This document shows positions 1 through 6,123 of a DNA stretch of 19,446 bases, piece after piece; within the stretch, counting starts at the first letter, position 1; the number at the start of each line of letters is the position of its first letter. The DNA is from Lachnoclostridium sp. UBA7215 (lineage in GTDB: Bacteria; Bacillota; Clostridia; Lachnospirales; Lachnospiraceae): positions 1 to 19,446 of the forward strand of contig DKUB01000043.1 in assembly GCA_002490465.1 (NCBI GenBank), written 5' to 3'. The position numbers and the translations under genes were made by a program. The notes beneath the pieces are model-generated. The model was not told the DNA's origin. It did not search any database and worked only from the letters and a program-made list of their open reading frames with translations.

Positions 1-16
1 GCTCTTTTTTATATCA

Positions 17-46
17 TATCACTGAACGTTATTGAATTTTAACTGA
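17..46 (-). promoter_or_regulatory. Two LytTR/AgrA-like half-sites upstream of agrB
   Basis: Read on the minus strand, TCAGTTAAA (38-46) and TCAGTGATA (17-25) are direct repeats matching at 7 of 9 positions and lying exactly 21 bp apart, two helical turns. LytTR regulators such as AgrA bind two roughly 9-bp direct repeats with a 12-13 bp gap, so the spacing fits; the sequences fit the [TA][AC][CA]GTTN[AG][TG] consensus only in part. They lie just upstream of a possible weak -35 (51-56) and a TATATT -10 (74-79), where an activator would sit. The obvious candidate protein is the LytTR regulator at 2210-2956. Inferred from spacing and position only. Confidence 0.4.
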
Positions 47-50
47 ACAC

Positions 51-79
51 ACAAAAAGCAGGTTCTTTTTTCCTATATT
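51..79 (+). promoter_or_regulatory. Candidate agrBD promoter
   Basis: TATATT at 74-79 is a good -10. Seventeen bases upstream the -35 position (51-56) reads ACAAAA, a poor match, as is common at promoters that need an activator. The LytTR-like repeats end 4 bp upstream of it. A start near 86 would leave a leader of about 120 nt before agrB. An alternative TTGATA (139-144) has no well-spaced -10. Confidence 0.3.
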
Positions 80-206
80 CCTTTTTTAACACAGAAAAAG
101 AAAGGTTTAATAATATTTTTACGTTTCTTTGGTATTTTTTGATATTCTTCTTATTGTTACCAGTTATTAAATTTCACTTTTACACATCAGAGGAAGCGAT
201 ATTAAC

Positions 207-791
207 ATGAAAGAACAAATATTGACCTACCTGCAAACACAACACCATTTCAGTGCGTTAGAGGCAAAAAAAATTATTTATGCCCTGGAGGCAATTTTTT
301 CTGAATCCAGTAAGATAATAATTCTTCTTGCCCTGACCATACCCTTTCATTGTGTCAGTGAATCTATCGTCATCACCGTAGTTTTATTATCCATCCGATG
401 TTACAGCGGAGGTCTGCATTTTTCCCACTATGTAAGCTGCCTGGGATTTTCCCTGTTATTTTATGCTGTCATCATTCTGTTATCTCGCTATCCTTTATCC
501 GATGCTGGTATTGCTTTGGGATTAATCCTTTCTATTGGTATCTTTGCCTTAATTGGTCCCATTACATCCGTGATGCGTCCAAAATTGACGGCAGCAGAAT
601 TCAGCAAATATGCGCATCATACTATATTCGTTCTGCTATTCTATTCTGTTGCCCTGTTATCGTGGAAAACACTGCCTTATAGAAACACTATCTATTGGGT
701 AATTGTTTTACAAATATTTCAATTACTATGCGCACATATGGCGCAGAAAGGAGGGCTCCATGAAAAAATTGTACAGTCCAAAGATTTATAA
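207..791 (+). CDS. agrB: AgrB-family peptide-processing membrane protease
   Basis: AgrB is a membrane endopeptidase that cuts the AgrD precursor and closes the C-terminal lactone or thiolactone ring of the autoinducing peptide. The 194-residue length is normal. The family signature is present at R64, GG68-69, H71 and C78, with the His-Cys catalytic pair seven residues apart as in the Staphylococcus enzyme. Hydrophobic segments lie at about 36-62, 78-93, 100-120, 137-152 and 161-176. The start is supported by AGAGGAAG about ten bases before the ATG. Its last 32 bases overlap agrD, so the two are surely co-transcribed and probably translationally coupled. Unlike the classic agrBDCA order, the likely sensor and regulator genes lie on the opposite strand, converging on this pair. 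Confidence 0.92.
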   Translation: MKEQILTYLQTQHHFSALEAKKIIYALEAIFSESSKIIILLALTIPFHCVSESIVITVVLLSIRCYSGGLHFSHYVSCLGFSLLFYAVIILLSRYPLSDAGIALGLILSIGIFALIGPITSVMRPKLTAAEFSKYAHHTIFVLLFYSVALLSWKTLPYRNTIYWVIVLQIFQLLCAHMAQKGGLHEKIVQSKDL

Positions 792-885
792 GTTATGCAC
801 ACTTTGCCTGGCTTTAACAGCATTTATCACAGCAAAGCATGCTAGTTATATTTTCTTTGGTGAACCAGAATTTCCAGCGGAATAA
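760..885 (+). CDS. agrD: AgrD-like cyclic lactone autoinducer precursor
   Basis: This 41-residue peptide starts at an ATG five bases after AAGGAGG (748-754), inside the end of agrB. It has the AgrD layout: a basic amphipathic leader (about 1-25), a short core, and an acidic proline-containing tail GEPEFPAE resembling the EPE-P tails of clostridial AgrD proteins. The core lacks cysteine; the only cysteines are C13 and C16 in the leader. By family logic the ring should close on Ser29, giving a five-residue lactone SYIFF after cleavage behind Phe33. Ser-based rings are known in a minority of agr systems. The frame stays open upstream (to 703) but that part lies inside agrB and has no ribosome site. 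The call rests on context and layout; ring residues are inferred. Confidence 0.85.
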   Translation: MKKLYSPKIYKLCTLCLALTAFITAKHASYIFFGEPEFPAE

Positions 886-911
886 CTTATTGATAATTAT
901 CAGTCAAGCGT

Positions 912-950
912 AAAATGCTCCATTCACTAATGGGATGAATGGAGCATTTT
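912..950. terminator. Bidirectional hairpin between agrD and the sensor kinase
   Basis: A perfect 15-bp stem (912-926 with 936-950) encloses a 9-nt loop. Stem ends are AAAA/TTTT, so each strand ends the hairpin with a short T run; on the + strand it is followed by further T-rich sequence. It starts 26 bases after the agrD stop and ends three bases before the kinase stop codon (954-956), so it can terminate both converging transcripts. Confidence 0.85.
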
Positions 951-953
951 CTT

Positions 954-2210
954 TCAGTGGTTCTTTCTTCTCATTATCAAAGAAAAACAGATATAATTCC
1001 TCTCCTCTATCGCCCGGTTTTCCACCATCAAATCAATTTTATATTTCTGCACCAGTTTCTTTACATGATATAGGCCAATTCCCCGGTTCTCGCCTTTCGT
1101 ACTATATCCTTTCTCAAACATTTTCTGTATTTCGCTGTTTTTCATTTTGTCATGTGGGTTAGCCACCCGAATAAGGATTCCGTTTTCTTCTTTTATTTCA
1201 ATATAGAGGAACTCTCTTTCCCCTGTTTCCTGCATATCCTGAATTGCATTATCCAAAAATGTTCCCAATATCTCAACCAAATGAATATCATCCAATTCAC
1301 ATCCCGCCAGACTACAGCTTAAATTTAACCGAATCCTCACCCCTGCCTCCTGCGCCTCGCCAATCTTCTCATATAAATGCGCTATTATAATCGGGTTTTC
1401 TAAAATCAACACATTCGTTGGCAGTTCATAATCCACTAATTTCCCAACATACTTTCTTTGTTCCCTTACTAACGTTTCATAATCATCATAAATCCGATGC
1501 AAAGAATAAATCGTGTCCAGCTGGTTTTGAAATTTATGCTGCCGTCTTTTTATCTGGTCAATCACACTGCAAAAGGCATCAAAGTATTTCTTTCTAAATT
1601 TCTCTTCATATTGATATCTCATCAAACGTAAAGATAAAAACCATAAAAGGGTCACGGCAAGTAAAATATAAATATAATCTCCTACATCCAGTTCCAGCGT
1701 CATATGAAAATTTACAATAGTACTCATCATAAGAATCAAACAAAACAATACTACTATAATATACAACATTTCTTGACGACTACTCCATTGTTTCAAATAC
1801 CAAATTGGAACAATCTTTACTAAGAAATAGCACACTATCAAACTGCAAAAAGCTACCAAAAGGTTATTGATAGTATTAGGCATTCTTCCATATAAAGAAG
1901 CACCAATAGGGCAGGAACAAATCAATTCAACAACTCCTGCCAATACCACACTTAATATTGTTATAATTGCACTATCTTTCCATGTCTTTTTATATCCATA
2001 GCGGACATATAAAAGCGTTAAAACATAACTCCCCGTTATCAAACTATCCGGTACAAGTAATATGTATGCTACCGCAATCGTCACAAAGGCTACCGTCCAG
2101 AGCTTAGGGATTTTTTCTTCTTTACCCAGTAATCCATTTATCAGCAGCACTCCTGAAAGCAGTTCACATAAAATGGAACAAGCCACCCCCAAATACAATG
2201 TCAAGTTCAT
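954..2210 (-). CDS. AgrC-like GHKL sensor histidine kinase
   Basis: A 418-residue membrane sensor kinase of the AgrC type (HPK10, GHKL ATPase). The N-terminal half (about 1-196) has six or seven hydrophobic segments, the usual peptide-sensing domain. The phosphoacceptor region is at 220-236 with the RQHKFQNQL motif and His225. The ATPase has an N-box at 316-322 (LDN, Asn321) and a G-box at 373-380 (GENRGIGL). Its start overlaps the regulator's stop by one base (TAATG), so both are translated from one message. The likely ligand is the AgrD product encoded by the converging pair; the adjacency supports this but does not prove it. Confidence 0.9.
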   Translation of the reverse strand: MNLTLYLGVACSILCELLSGVLLINGLLGKEEKIPKLWTVAFVTIAVAYILLVPDSLITGSYVLTLLYVRYGYKKTWKDSAIITILSVVLAGVVELICSCPIGASLYGRMPNTINNLLVAFCSLIVCYFLVKIVPIWYLKQWSSRQEMLYIIVVLFCLILMMSTIVNFHMTLELDVGDYIYILLAVTLLWFLSLRLMRYQYEEKFRKKYFDAFCSVIDQIKRRQHKFQNQLDTIYSLHRIYDDYETLVREQRKYVGKLVDYELPTNVLILENPIIIAHLYEKIGEAQEAGVRIRLNLSCSLAGCELDDIHLVEILGTFLDNAIQDMQETGEREFLYIEIKEENGILIRVANPHDKMKNSEIQKMFEKGYSTKGENRGIGLYHVKKLVQKYKIDLMVENRAIEERNYICFSLIMRRKNH

Positions 2211-2956
2211 TATTTATAACCCCGCCTCACATATTTCTCATACTCGCTGCGAAATCTTTTCTTCAGGACAGACCCCATACATACAGGTTCTTTGATATCT
2301 TTTAAATATATAAACTGATTTACATAATCTACGGATTCAATATACGAAATATTTACGGCTGTTCCTTTCACAGGAGATAAAAACACCGAATCCCTTACCT
2401 GTTCTAAAAACTTCTTCAAAGGAAGATTGGCTATTTCTATGCACTCCTCTCCAGTGTAAATGGACAGCACTCTGTTTTGATAGACAACATATCGAATCTC
2501 TGCCACATCAACAGGATACGATATCCCATCATTTCTGAAATAGATTCGTTCTGGCAATTTAGAAGCTTTTTCACCCTTGTCCAGAACTTCCCTCACAATT
2601 CTTTTTACACGTTCCTCATCTATCGGTTTTTCTATATAGTCATAACAGTGAACTCTGTGCAGTAACTCTACTTCAAGACCGGCCAGCGAAGTTATAAACA
2701 CGACCTCTGCCATTCCACAAGAAGGACATTCCTTTATCTTTTCAACAAATCTTATACCAGAGAAATCATTTCTTTCTTTTGGACGCAAAATAATATCTAC
2801 CAAAAAGAGGTCTATCCGATGTGTTAAGGCAAAACCCAGAGCCTCCTCTTGTGTTGAAAAAGCAAAAATTTCTATCCGCTCTTCTATATCCTTCAAAATT
2901 TTTACCAGCTTATTCCGTGTCAGCTCATTATCTTCAAGTATCAGAATCTGTTTCAT
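2210..2956 (-). CDS. LytTR-family response regulator (AgrA-like)
   Basis: A 248-residue regulator. The receiver domain (about 1-125) has the acidic pocket Glu8-Asp9, phosphoacceptor Asp54, Thr89 and Lys110. A LytTR DNA-binding domain fills about 135-245. This is the standard partner of AgrC-type kinases, here encoded immediately downstream with a one-base overlap. The start overlaps the end of the XRE gene by 23 bases, which implies coupling to that upstream gene. Likely targets are the repeats at 17-46 before agrB; that is inference. Confidence 0.92.
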   Translation of the reverse strand: MKQILILEDNELTRNKLVKILKDIEERIEIFAFSTQEEALGFALTHRIDLFLVDIILRPKERNDFSGIRFVEKIKECPSCGMAEVVFITSLAGLEVELLHRVHCYDYIEKPIDEERVKRIVREVLDKGEKASKLPERIYFRNDGISYPVDVAEIRYVVYQNRVLSIYTGEECIEIANLPLKKFLEQVRDSVFLSPVKGTAVNISYIESVDYVNQFIYLKDIKEPVCMGSVLKKRFRSEYEKYVRRGYK

Positions 2957-3308
2957 TTCCGTTCTTCAGGCTCATTTTAATTAACTGAATTATATACTCT
3001 AATAAACGAAGAATCATCTTGGCGCTGTCTTCTTTCGATGAATTTATCAATAGATGTGTAATCGCATCTTCCTTAACAGAAGAATCTCCGGCAGCAAAAT
3101 AGTTTAAATCCACATTATAGTTTCTGTGGAGCTGTACAGCTTTATCTAACGTCATAAGTGTTTTTCCGCTCTCAATCTTTTGGTACGAGGACACGTCCCA
3201 GAACAGTTTGTTTGCAAATTCTTGCTGTGTAAGCCCCAATTTTTCACGCAGATTCTTCAATCTCTTTCCAATCGCTACAATTTCCTCGTCTGTAAGCATT
3301 CTGTCCAT
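2934..3308 (-). CDS. XRE-family transcriptional regulator, copy 1
   Basis: A 124-residue helix-turn-helix protein. The XRE domain covers about 10-65, with the recognition stretch LTQQEFANKLFWDVSSYQKI. The C-terminal half (about 85-110) is a hydrophobic helix rich in Leu and Ile that may dimerise. The frame opens at a GTG (3320), but AAGGAG (3320-3325) lies on that codon, so the ATG at 3306-3308, 11 bases further on, is the better start and matches the paralogue. It overlaps the response regulator by 23 bases and so belongs to the same operon. It is about 80% identical by eye to copy 2 at 3398-3754. Target unknown. Confidence 0.88.
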   Translation of the reverse strand: MDRMLTDEEIVAIGKRLKNLREKLGLTQQEFANKLFWDVSSYQKIESGKTLMTLDKAVQLHRNYNVDLNYFAAGDSSVKEDAITHLLINSSKEDSAKMILRLLEYIIQLIKMSLKNGNETDSDT

Positions 3309-3332
3309 AGTCTGAGCCACTCCTTTTTATCC

Positions 3333-3376
3333 AATGATAACAAGGATGGAAACATTAATGCTATGGATTTATATTC
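3333..3376 (-). repeat. Conserved upstream block of XRE copy 1
   Basis: This stretch upstream of copy 1 matches 3778-3821 upstream of copy 2 at a constant offset of 445 bases. Shared parts include ATGATAACAAGGAT (3334-3347 and 3779-3792) and CTATGGATTTAT (3361-3372 and 3806-3817). Conservation outside coding sequence suggests a shared promoter or operator, perhaps for auto-control by the XRE proteins. I could not assign a clear -35/-10 pair within it. Confidence 0.6.
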
Positions 3377-3397
3377 ATGTTTTAGGGAATTAAATTC

Positions 3398-3754
3398 TTA
3401 CAGCAGCATAATAAGACTTTTCTTAATTAACCGGATTAAATATTCCAACAGACGAATAATCATTCTGGCACTATCCTGTTTCGATGAATTTATCAACAAA
3501 TGTGTTATTGCATCTTCTTTATCATAGGAATCTCCAGCAGCAAAATAATTTAAATCTACATCATAATCTCTGTGAAGCTGTACCGCCTTATCCAAGGTCA
3601 TAAGGGCCTTTCCGCTCTCAATCTTTTGATACGAGGATACATCCCAAAACAGTTTATTGGCAAATTCTTGCTGCGTAAACCCCAATTTTTCACGCAAATC
3701 CCTCAGTCTCCTCCCAATTGCAACAATCTCCCCATCCGTAAGCATTCGATCCAT
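3398..3754 (-). CDS. XRE-family transcriptional regulator, copy 2
   Basis: A 118-residue paralogue of the downstream XRE gene, alike nearly end to end. The helix-turn-helix (about 10-65) is almost identical. The two proteins diverge only at the extreme C-terminus after the shared KxSL, where copy 2 ends in IMLL; this marks the probable duplication junction. AAGGAG (3765-3770) lies ten bases before the ATG. The upstream non-coding DNA is also conserved between copies, so the gene was duplicated with its control region. It is the first gene of the XRE-XRE-regulator-kinase run. It may form heterodimers with, or compete for sites with, copy 1. Confidence 0.88.
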   Translation of the reverse strand: MDRMLTDGEIVAIGRRLRDLREKLGFTQQEFANKLFWDVSSYQKIESGKALMTLDKAVQLHRDYDVDLNYFAAGDSYDKEDAITHLLINSSKQDSARMIIRLLEYLIRLIKKSLIMLL

Positions 3755-3777
3755 TCCTCATCCACTCCTTTTTCCCC

Positions 3778-3821
3778 CATGATAACAAGGATAGGACAAT
3801 AAATACTATGGATTTATGTTC
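3778..3821 (-). repeat. Conserved upstream block of XRE copy 2
   Basis: Partner of the block at 3333-3376, at the same distance from its gene. Presumed control region for copy 2 and possibly for the whole XRE-XRE-regulator-kinase transcript. Confidence 0.6.
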
Positions 3822-4010
3822 TTTAATATAAAGAATTATATTTTTGTTTTATGTGTAACTTTATTTTTTCTTTTTTCGCTTTTTGACTCAATTGCTTTTC
3901 CACTGCTGTAGTATATATTTTAAATATACTCTTTGTTTTTTACTTATTTATTCTATTCTACTTTTGTATAAAGGATAACCGAGATTGCAATACTACTATA
4001 TAACGAACTT

Positions 4011-4049
4011 ACAAACAAGGCATGTACACTCCACACATGCCTTGTTTGT
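4011..4049 (-). terminator. Hairpin terminator downstream of the Rpn gene
   Basis: A perfect 15-bp inverted repeat (4011-4025 with 4035-4049) with a 9-nt loop, 20 bases beyond the Rpn stop codon. The distal arm on the minus strand ends in TTGTTTGT rather than a pure T tract, so termination is likely but not textbook. Confidence 0.75.
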
Positions 4050-4069
4050 TCCCAAATTTATCTTCATTT

Positions 4070-5024
4070 TCATAAAAATTCTTTAGTATGATAAACTTTT
4101 TTATACACCTCATCTAAATCAAATTTTGATTTCATTTTAAAAATTACGTTATATATTGGCAATATATCCTTTTTATCTTCTTCCAGCTCTTCTGCAATCT
4201 GCTCCAATGACTTGCCTCTTATGATTTTTTTATTTATTAGAGCAAGACCTTCTGCACGTCCTTCTTCACGCCCTTCTTCACGTCCTTCAGTACGGCTGTC
4301 CTCACGTTCTAAAGCTAATTGTCTGTCAAAAGTATAATCAAGCCTTGTCACCTTTACCACCTCCGATCGGTGCTCCATTAGGAAATCCCATAATATATCT
4401 TCCTTAATGCATTGATCAATAGCAACTTCTATTGCGTGTTCCAATTCATTGTATCCGTATTCTTTATGATAGTAACGCACATAATCTACAAATGTCATAT
4501 AATCCTTTAAAAAACCGCACTTTGAAAGCAGTTTTCTATTTTTTCCATAATTGATATTATATACTTTACAGATGAGTTCCAGTTCCGGATTTTCTATCGG
4601 CTGAATATAAGCATCCGACAGCCTCAAATCATACTGTTCCGGCTGCTTTTCCTCTCCATTATAAAAAACAACAAACCGCGGGGTAGGAACCTTCACTAAT
4701 TTATGTCCGTAAATATTCTGCCCCTTTATTATCTGTTCCAGTATATTGGAAAAATAAATTAGGCTTCTCACCGGCATATTAGGGCAAACGGTTGACTGGT
4801 GCTCATAGATACTCAGGTTCATATCCAGCACAAAGGCGGCATCGTTTCGGATAGATAGGGATACTCCCCTGTCAAGCGTACAGATCTCGACCATTTCCGG
4901 GTCTTTGTAATCGGAATGGTTGACGGCATTATACAAATCTAACGCATTTTGTGGGTTTTCCAGTAACAAACTAAATACATCACTCTTGTACTCCTTGTGT
5001 AGTAACTACACTGTTTCCTTTCAT
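4070..5024 (-). pseudogene. Rpn-family PD-(D/E)XK protein gene with N-terminal frameshift
   Basis: An open frame (4070-4969) encodes 299 residues of an Rpn/PD-(D/E)XK nuclease-like (transposase_31) protein but has no good start. The ExQ-type active site is seen as Asp49 with EHQST at 56-60, followed by NMPVRSLIYF. An EGREEGREEGRAEG repeat occurs at 228-241 (4247-4288, 12-bp DNA repeats). Upstream, an ATG at 5022-5024 with AGGAGG six bases before it reads MKGNSVVTT and then hits a stop; dropping one base near 4997 gives TT-KEYKSDVFSLLLENP, a normal Rpn beginning. The gene therefore seems to have a one-base insertion in about codon 10. The intact protein would be about 317 residues. Internal initiation at TTG (4969) is possible but would lack part of the first helix. 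A sequencing error would also explain it. Confidence 0.75.
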
Positions 5025-5233
5025 GCAAATCCTCCTTCCGTGGAAAAACATAACATCTGCAGCCATAGAATCGAATATCACATGATTGGTTTTTGCAAAA
5101 ACTCATGCCTTTCCACAATTCTGATATTTTGATTTGTTAAAAGCAAGAATTTTTGATTATTGAAATAAAATTAACATTAGATAAGATATGCAGTCCCCGA
5201 TGTCCATACCTGATTTAAAATCTGCTTTGTTAT

Positions 5234-5262
5234 ATTCTAACACATGATAAGTTAAAATGCAA
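5234..5262 (-). promoter_or_regulatory. Possible promoter for the Rpn gene
   Basis: On the minus strand TTGCAT (5257-5262) and TAGAAT (5234-5239) are separated by exactly 17 bases. The -10 matches five of six consensus positions, the -35 only three. It would give an unusually long leader of about 200 nt before the ATG at 5024. Confidence 0.3.
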
Positions 5263-5313
5263 TATATTTTTTTGCACTTCTATAAAAAATTGGGAAATGT
5301 AAACATTTTTTGA

Positions 5314-5448
5314 CAATGCTTAAAAAAATCGGAAATATTTAATAATCCTATTATAGAGCATGGTGTGGTTACTTGGGATGGTGAAAATATTGATTGTTCA
5401 CCAGAATTCATGTACGATAATAGTTATGAATATTCATTGGTAATATAG
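5314..5448 (+). pseudogene. 3' remnant of a DUF2442-like gene
   Basis: A + strand frame without a usable start ends at TAG (5446-5448). It reads about 43 codons and contains NNPIIEHGVVTWDGENID followed by CSPEFMYDNS. This resembles the C-terminal part of small DUF2442 proteins, where a V-W-G/D-G-x-D-x-x-P-E-x-L/M-Y pattern is typical and which often sit beside toxin-like partners. The N-terminal half is missing; the frame is closed by TGA at 5311-5313. Probably dead. The family call is by motif resemblance only. Confidence 0.45.
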
Positions 5449-5456
5449 AACTGTAA

Positions 5457-5576
5457 TGGATGAACATAGGCATCGGATAGCCTTAAGTCGTATTGTTCTG
5501 GCTGATCTTTCTCACCATTGTAAAAGACAGCAAACCTGAGGGTTGGAATTTGCACAAGTTTATATCCGTAAATATT
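5457..5576 (-). pseudogene. Internal fragment of a second Rpn gene
   Basis: Forty codons from NIYGYKLVQIP through LRLSDAYVHP closely match residues 85-124 of the neighbouring Rpn protein (NIYGHKLVKVP to LRLSDAYIQP), with a few substitutions. Similarity stops abruptly at both ends: on one side at the stop codon of the acetyltransferase gene (5578), on the other in unrelated sequence. No start, active-site motif or C-terminal repeats remain. The differences show that it comes from a separate paralogue rather than a recent partial copy. Confidence 0.75.
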
Positions 5577-5577
5577 C

Positions 5578-6123
5578 TTAGGAATCAGGTTTTCCCCCAT
5601 ACTCCTCCCCCAACAGGGAAAGCAAGTACGAACCCCACCACTTCCCCTCATAATAATACTGTTTCCTCAAATATCCGTCCTCTTGAAAACCAAATTTTTT
5701 ATATAAATTTATTTTCTGATGGTCAAACTCATAGAGCTCTGTCCATATCTTATTTAATCCGAGCTCTCCAAATCCATAATCAAATAATAATTTACAGCTT
5801 TCTTCTGCAATCCCTTCCTCATCAATGTAGGCCTCATCTTTTCCTATATACAACGACAAATCGGAATGACGGTGAACCCAGTTAATATAGCACAGGCCGC
5901 AGCATCCCAAAAGCTCATCCGTATTGTTCATGCGTATCGCAAACATAATTGTTTTATTATCACCGTTTACCACATGTTCAAACCAGTTCTGCTGCATGGT
6001 TGTGCTTATTTCCCGGTACTCCCGAAAATATTTCCTAAAATGGGGCAGGTTGCGCCAATGCCGGAGTTGTTCTAAATCCCCCTGCTCTATCGTCGTCAAA
6101 TATACTTTATTCCCTTTAATCAT
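5578..6123 (-). CDS. RimJ/RimL-type GNAT N-acetyltransferase
   Basis: A 181-residue GNAT-fold enzyme and the last gene of the operon. It begins in the usual way for RimJ/RimL-like proteins (VYLTTIEQGDLEQLRHWRN) and contains the later conserved region LNKIWTELYEFDHQKINLYKKFGF (about 127-150, N-INLY-KFGF core). The canonical acetyl-CoA loop is weak here (EEGIAEES, about 102-109). In nonulosonic acid clusters such enzymes (PseH, LegH, NeuD-type functions) acetylate an amino group on the sugar before NeuB acts; that role fits the context. It overlaps the NeuB gene by eight bases (ATGATTAA). Substrate unknown. Confidence 0.88.
   Translation of the reverse strand: MIKGNKVYLTTIEQGDLEQLRHWRNLPHFRKYFREYREISTTMQQNWFEHVVNGDNKTIMFAIRMNNTDELLGCCGLCYINWVHRHSDLSLYIGKDEAYIDEEGIAEESCKLLFDYGFGELGLNKIWTELYEFDHQKINLYKKFGFQEDGYLRKQYYYEGKWWGSYLLSLLGEEYGGKPDS

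Larger units (their letters stand above)
3755..4069. other. Intergenic region between XRE copy 2 and the Rpn gene
   Basis: About 315 very AT-rich bases with no gene. It holds the duplicated control block (3778-3821), an AT-rich inverted repeat with 7-bp arms AGTATAT (3910-3916) and ATATACT (3924-3930) of unknown role, and the Rpn terminator hairpin (4011-4049). No convincing complete promoter was seen. Confidence 0.6.
5025..5577. other. Gene-poor border with gene remnants
   Basis: About 550 bases without an intact gene between the Rpn gene and the glycan operon. It contains the Rpn ribosome site (5031-5036), a possible minus-strand promoter (5234-5262), the tail of a DUF2442-like gene on + (5314-5448), and a fragment of a second Rpn gene on minus (5457-5576). 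It looks like a zone of past recombination and decay. No terminator for the glycan operon was recognised here. Confidence 0.65.

Noticed and set aside
891..902. Perfect 12-bp palindrome TGATAATTATCA just after agrD, reminiscent of a Fur or PerR half-box.
   Set aside because: It lies downstream of a gene and before a terminator, not at a promoter, and short AT-rich palindromes arise by chance here.
3910..3930. Inverted repeat AGTATAT/ATATACT with a 7-nt spacer.
   Set aside because: All A/T except the arm ends; no gene or promoter is clearly placed to use it and its stem would be weak as a terminator.
4247..4288. 12-bp tandem repeats, considered as a phase-variable tract.
   Set aside because: They encode the EGREEG repeats normal for Rpn proteins, are imperfect, and multiples of three keep the frame.
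5295..5310. Small hairpin followed by T residues, considered as a terminator for the glycan operon.
   Set aside because: The stem is only about 5-6 A/T-rich pairs and the T run is on the + strand, the wrong direction for that operon.
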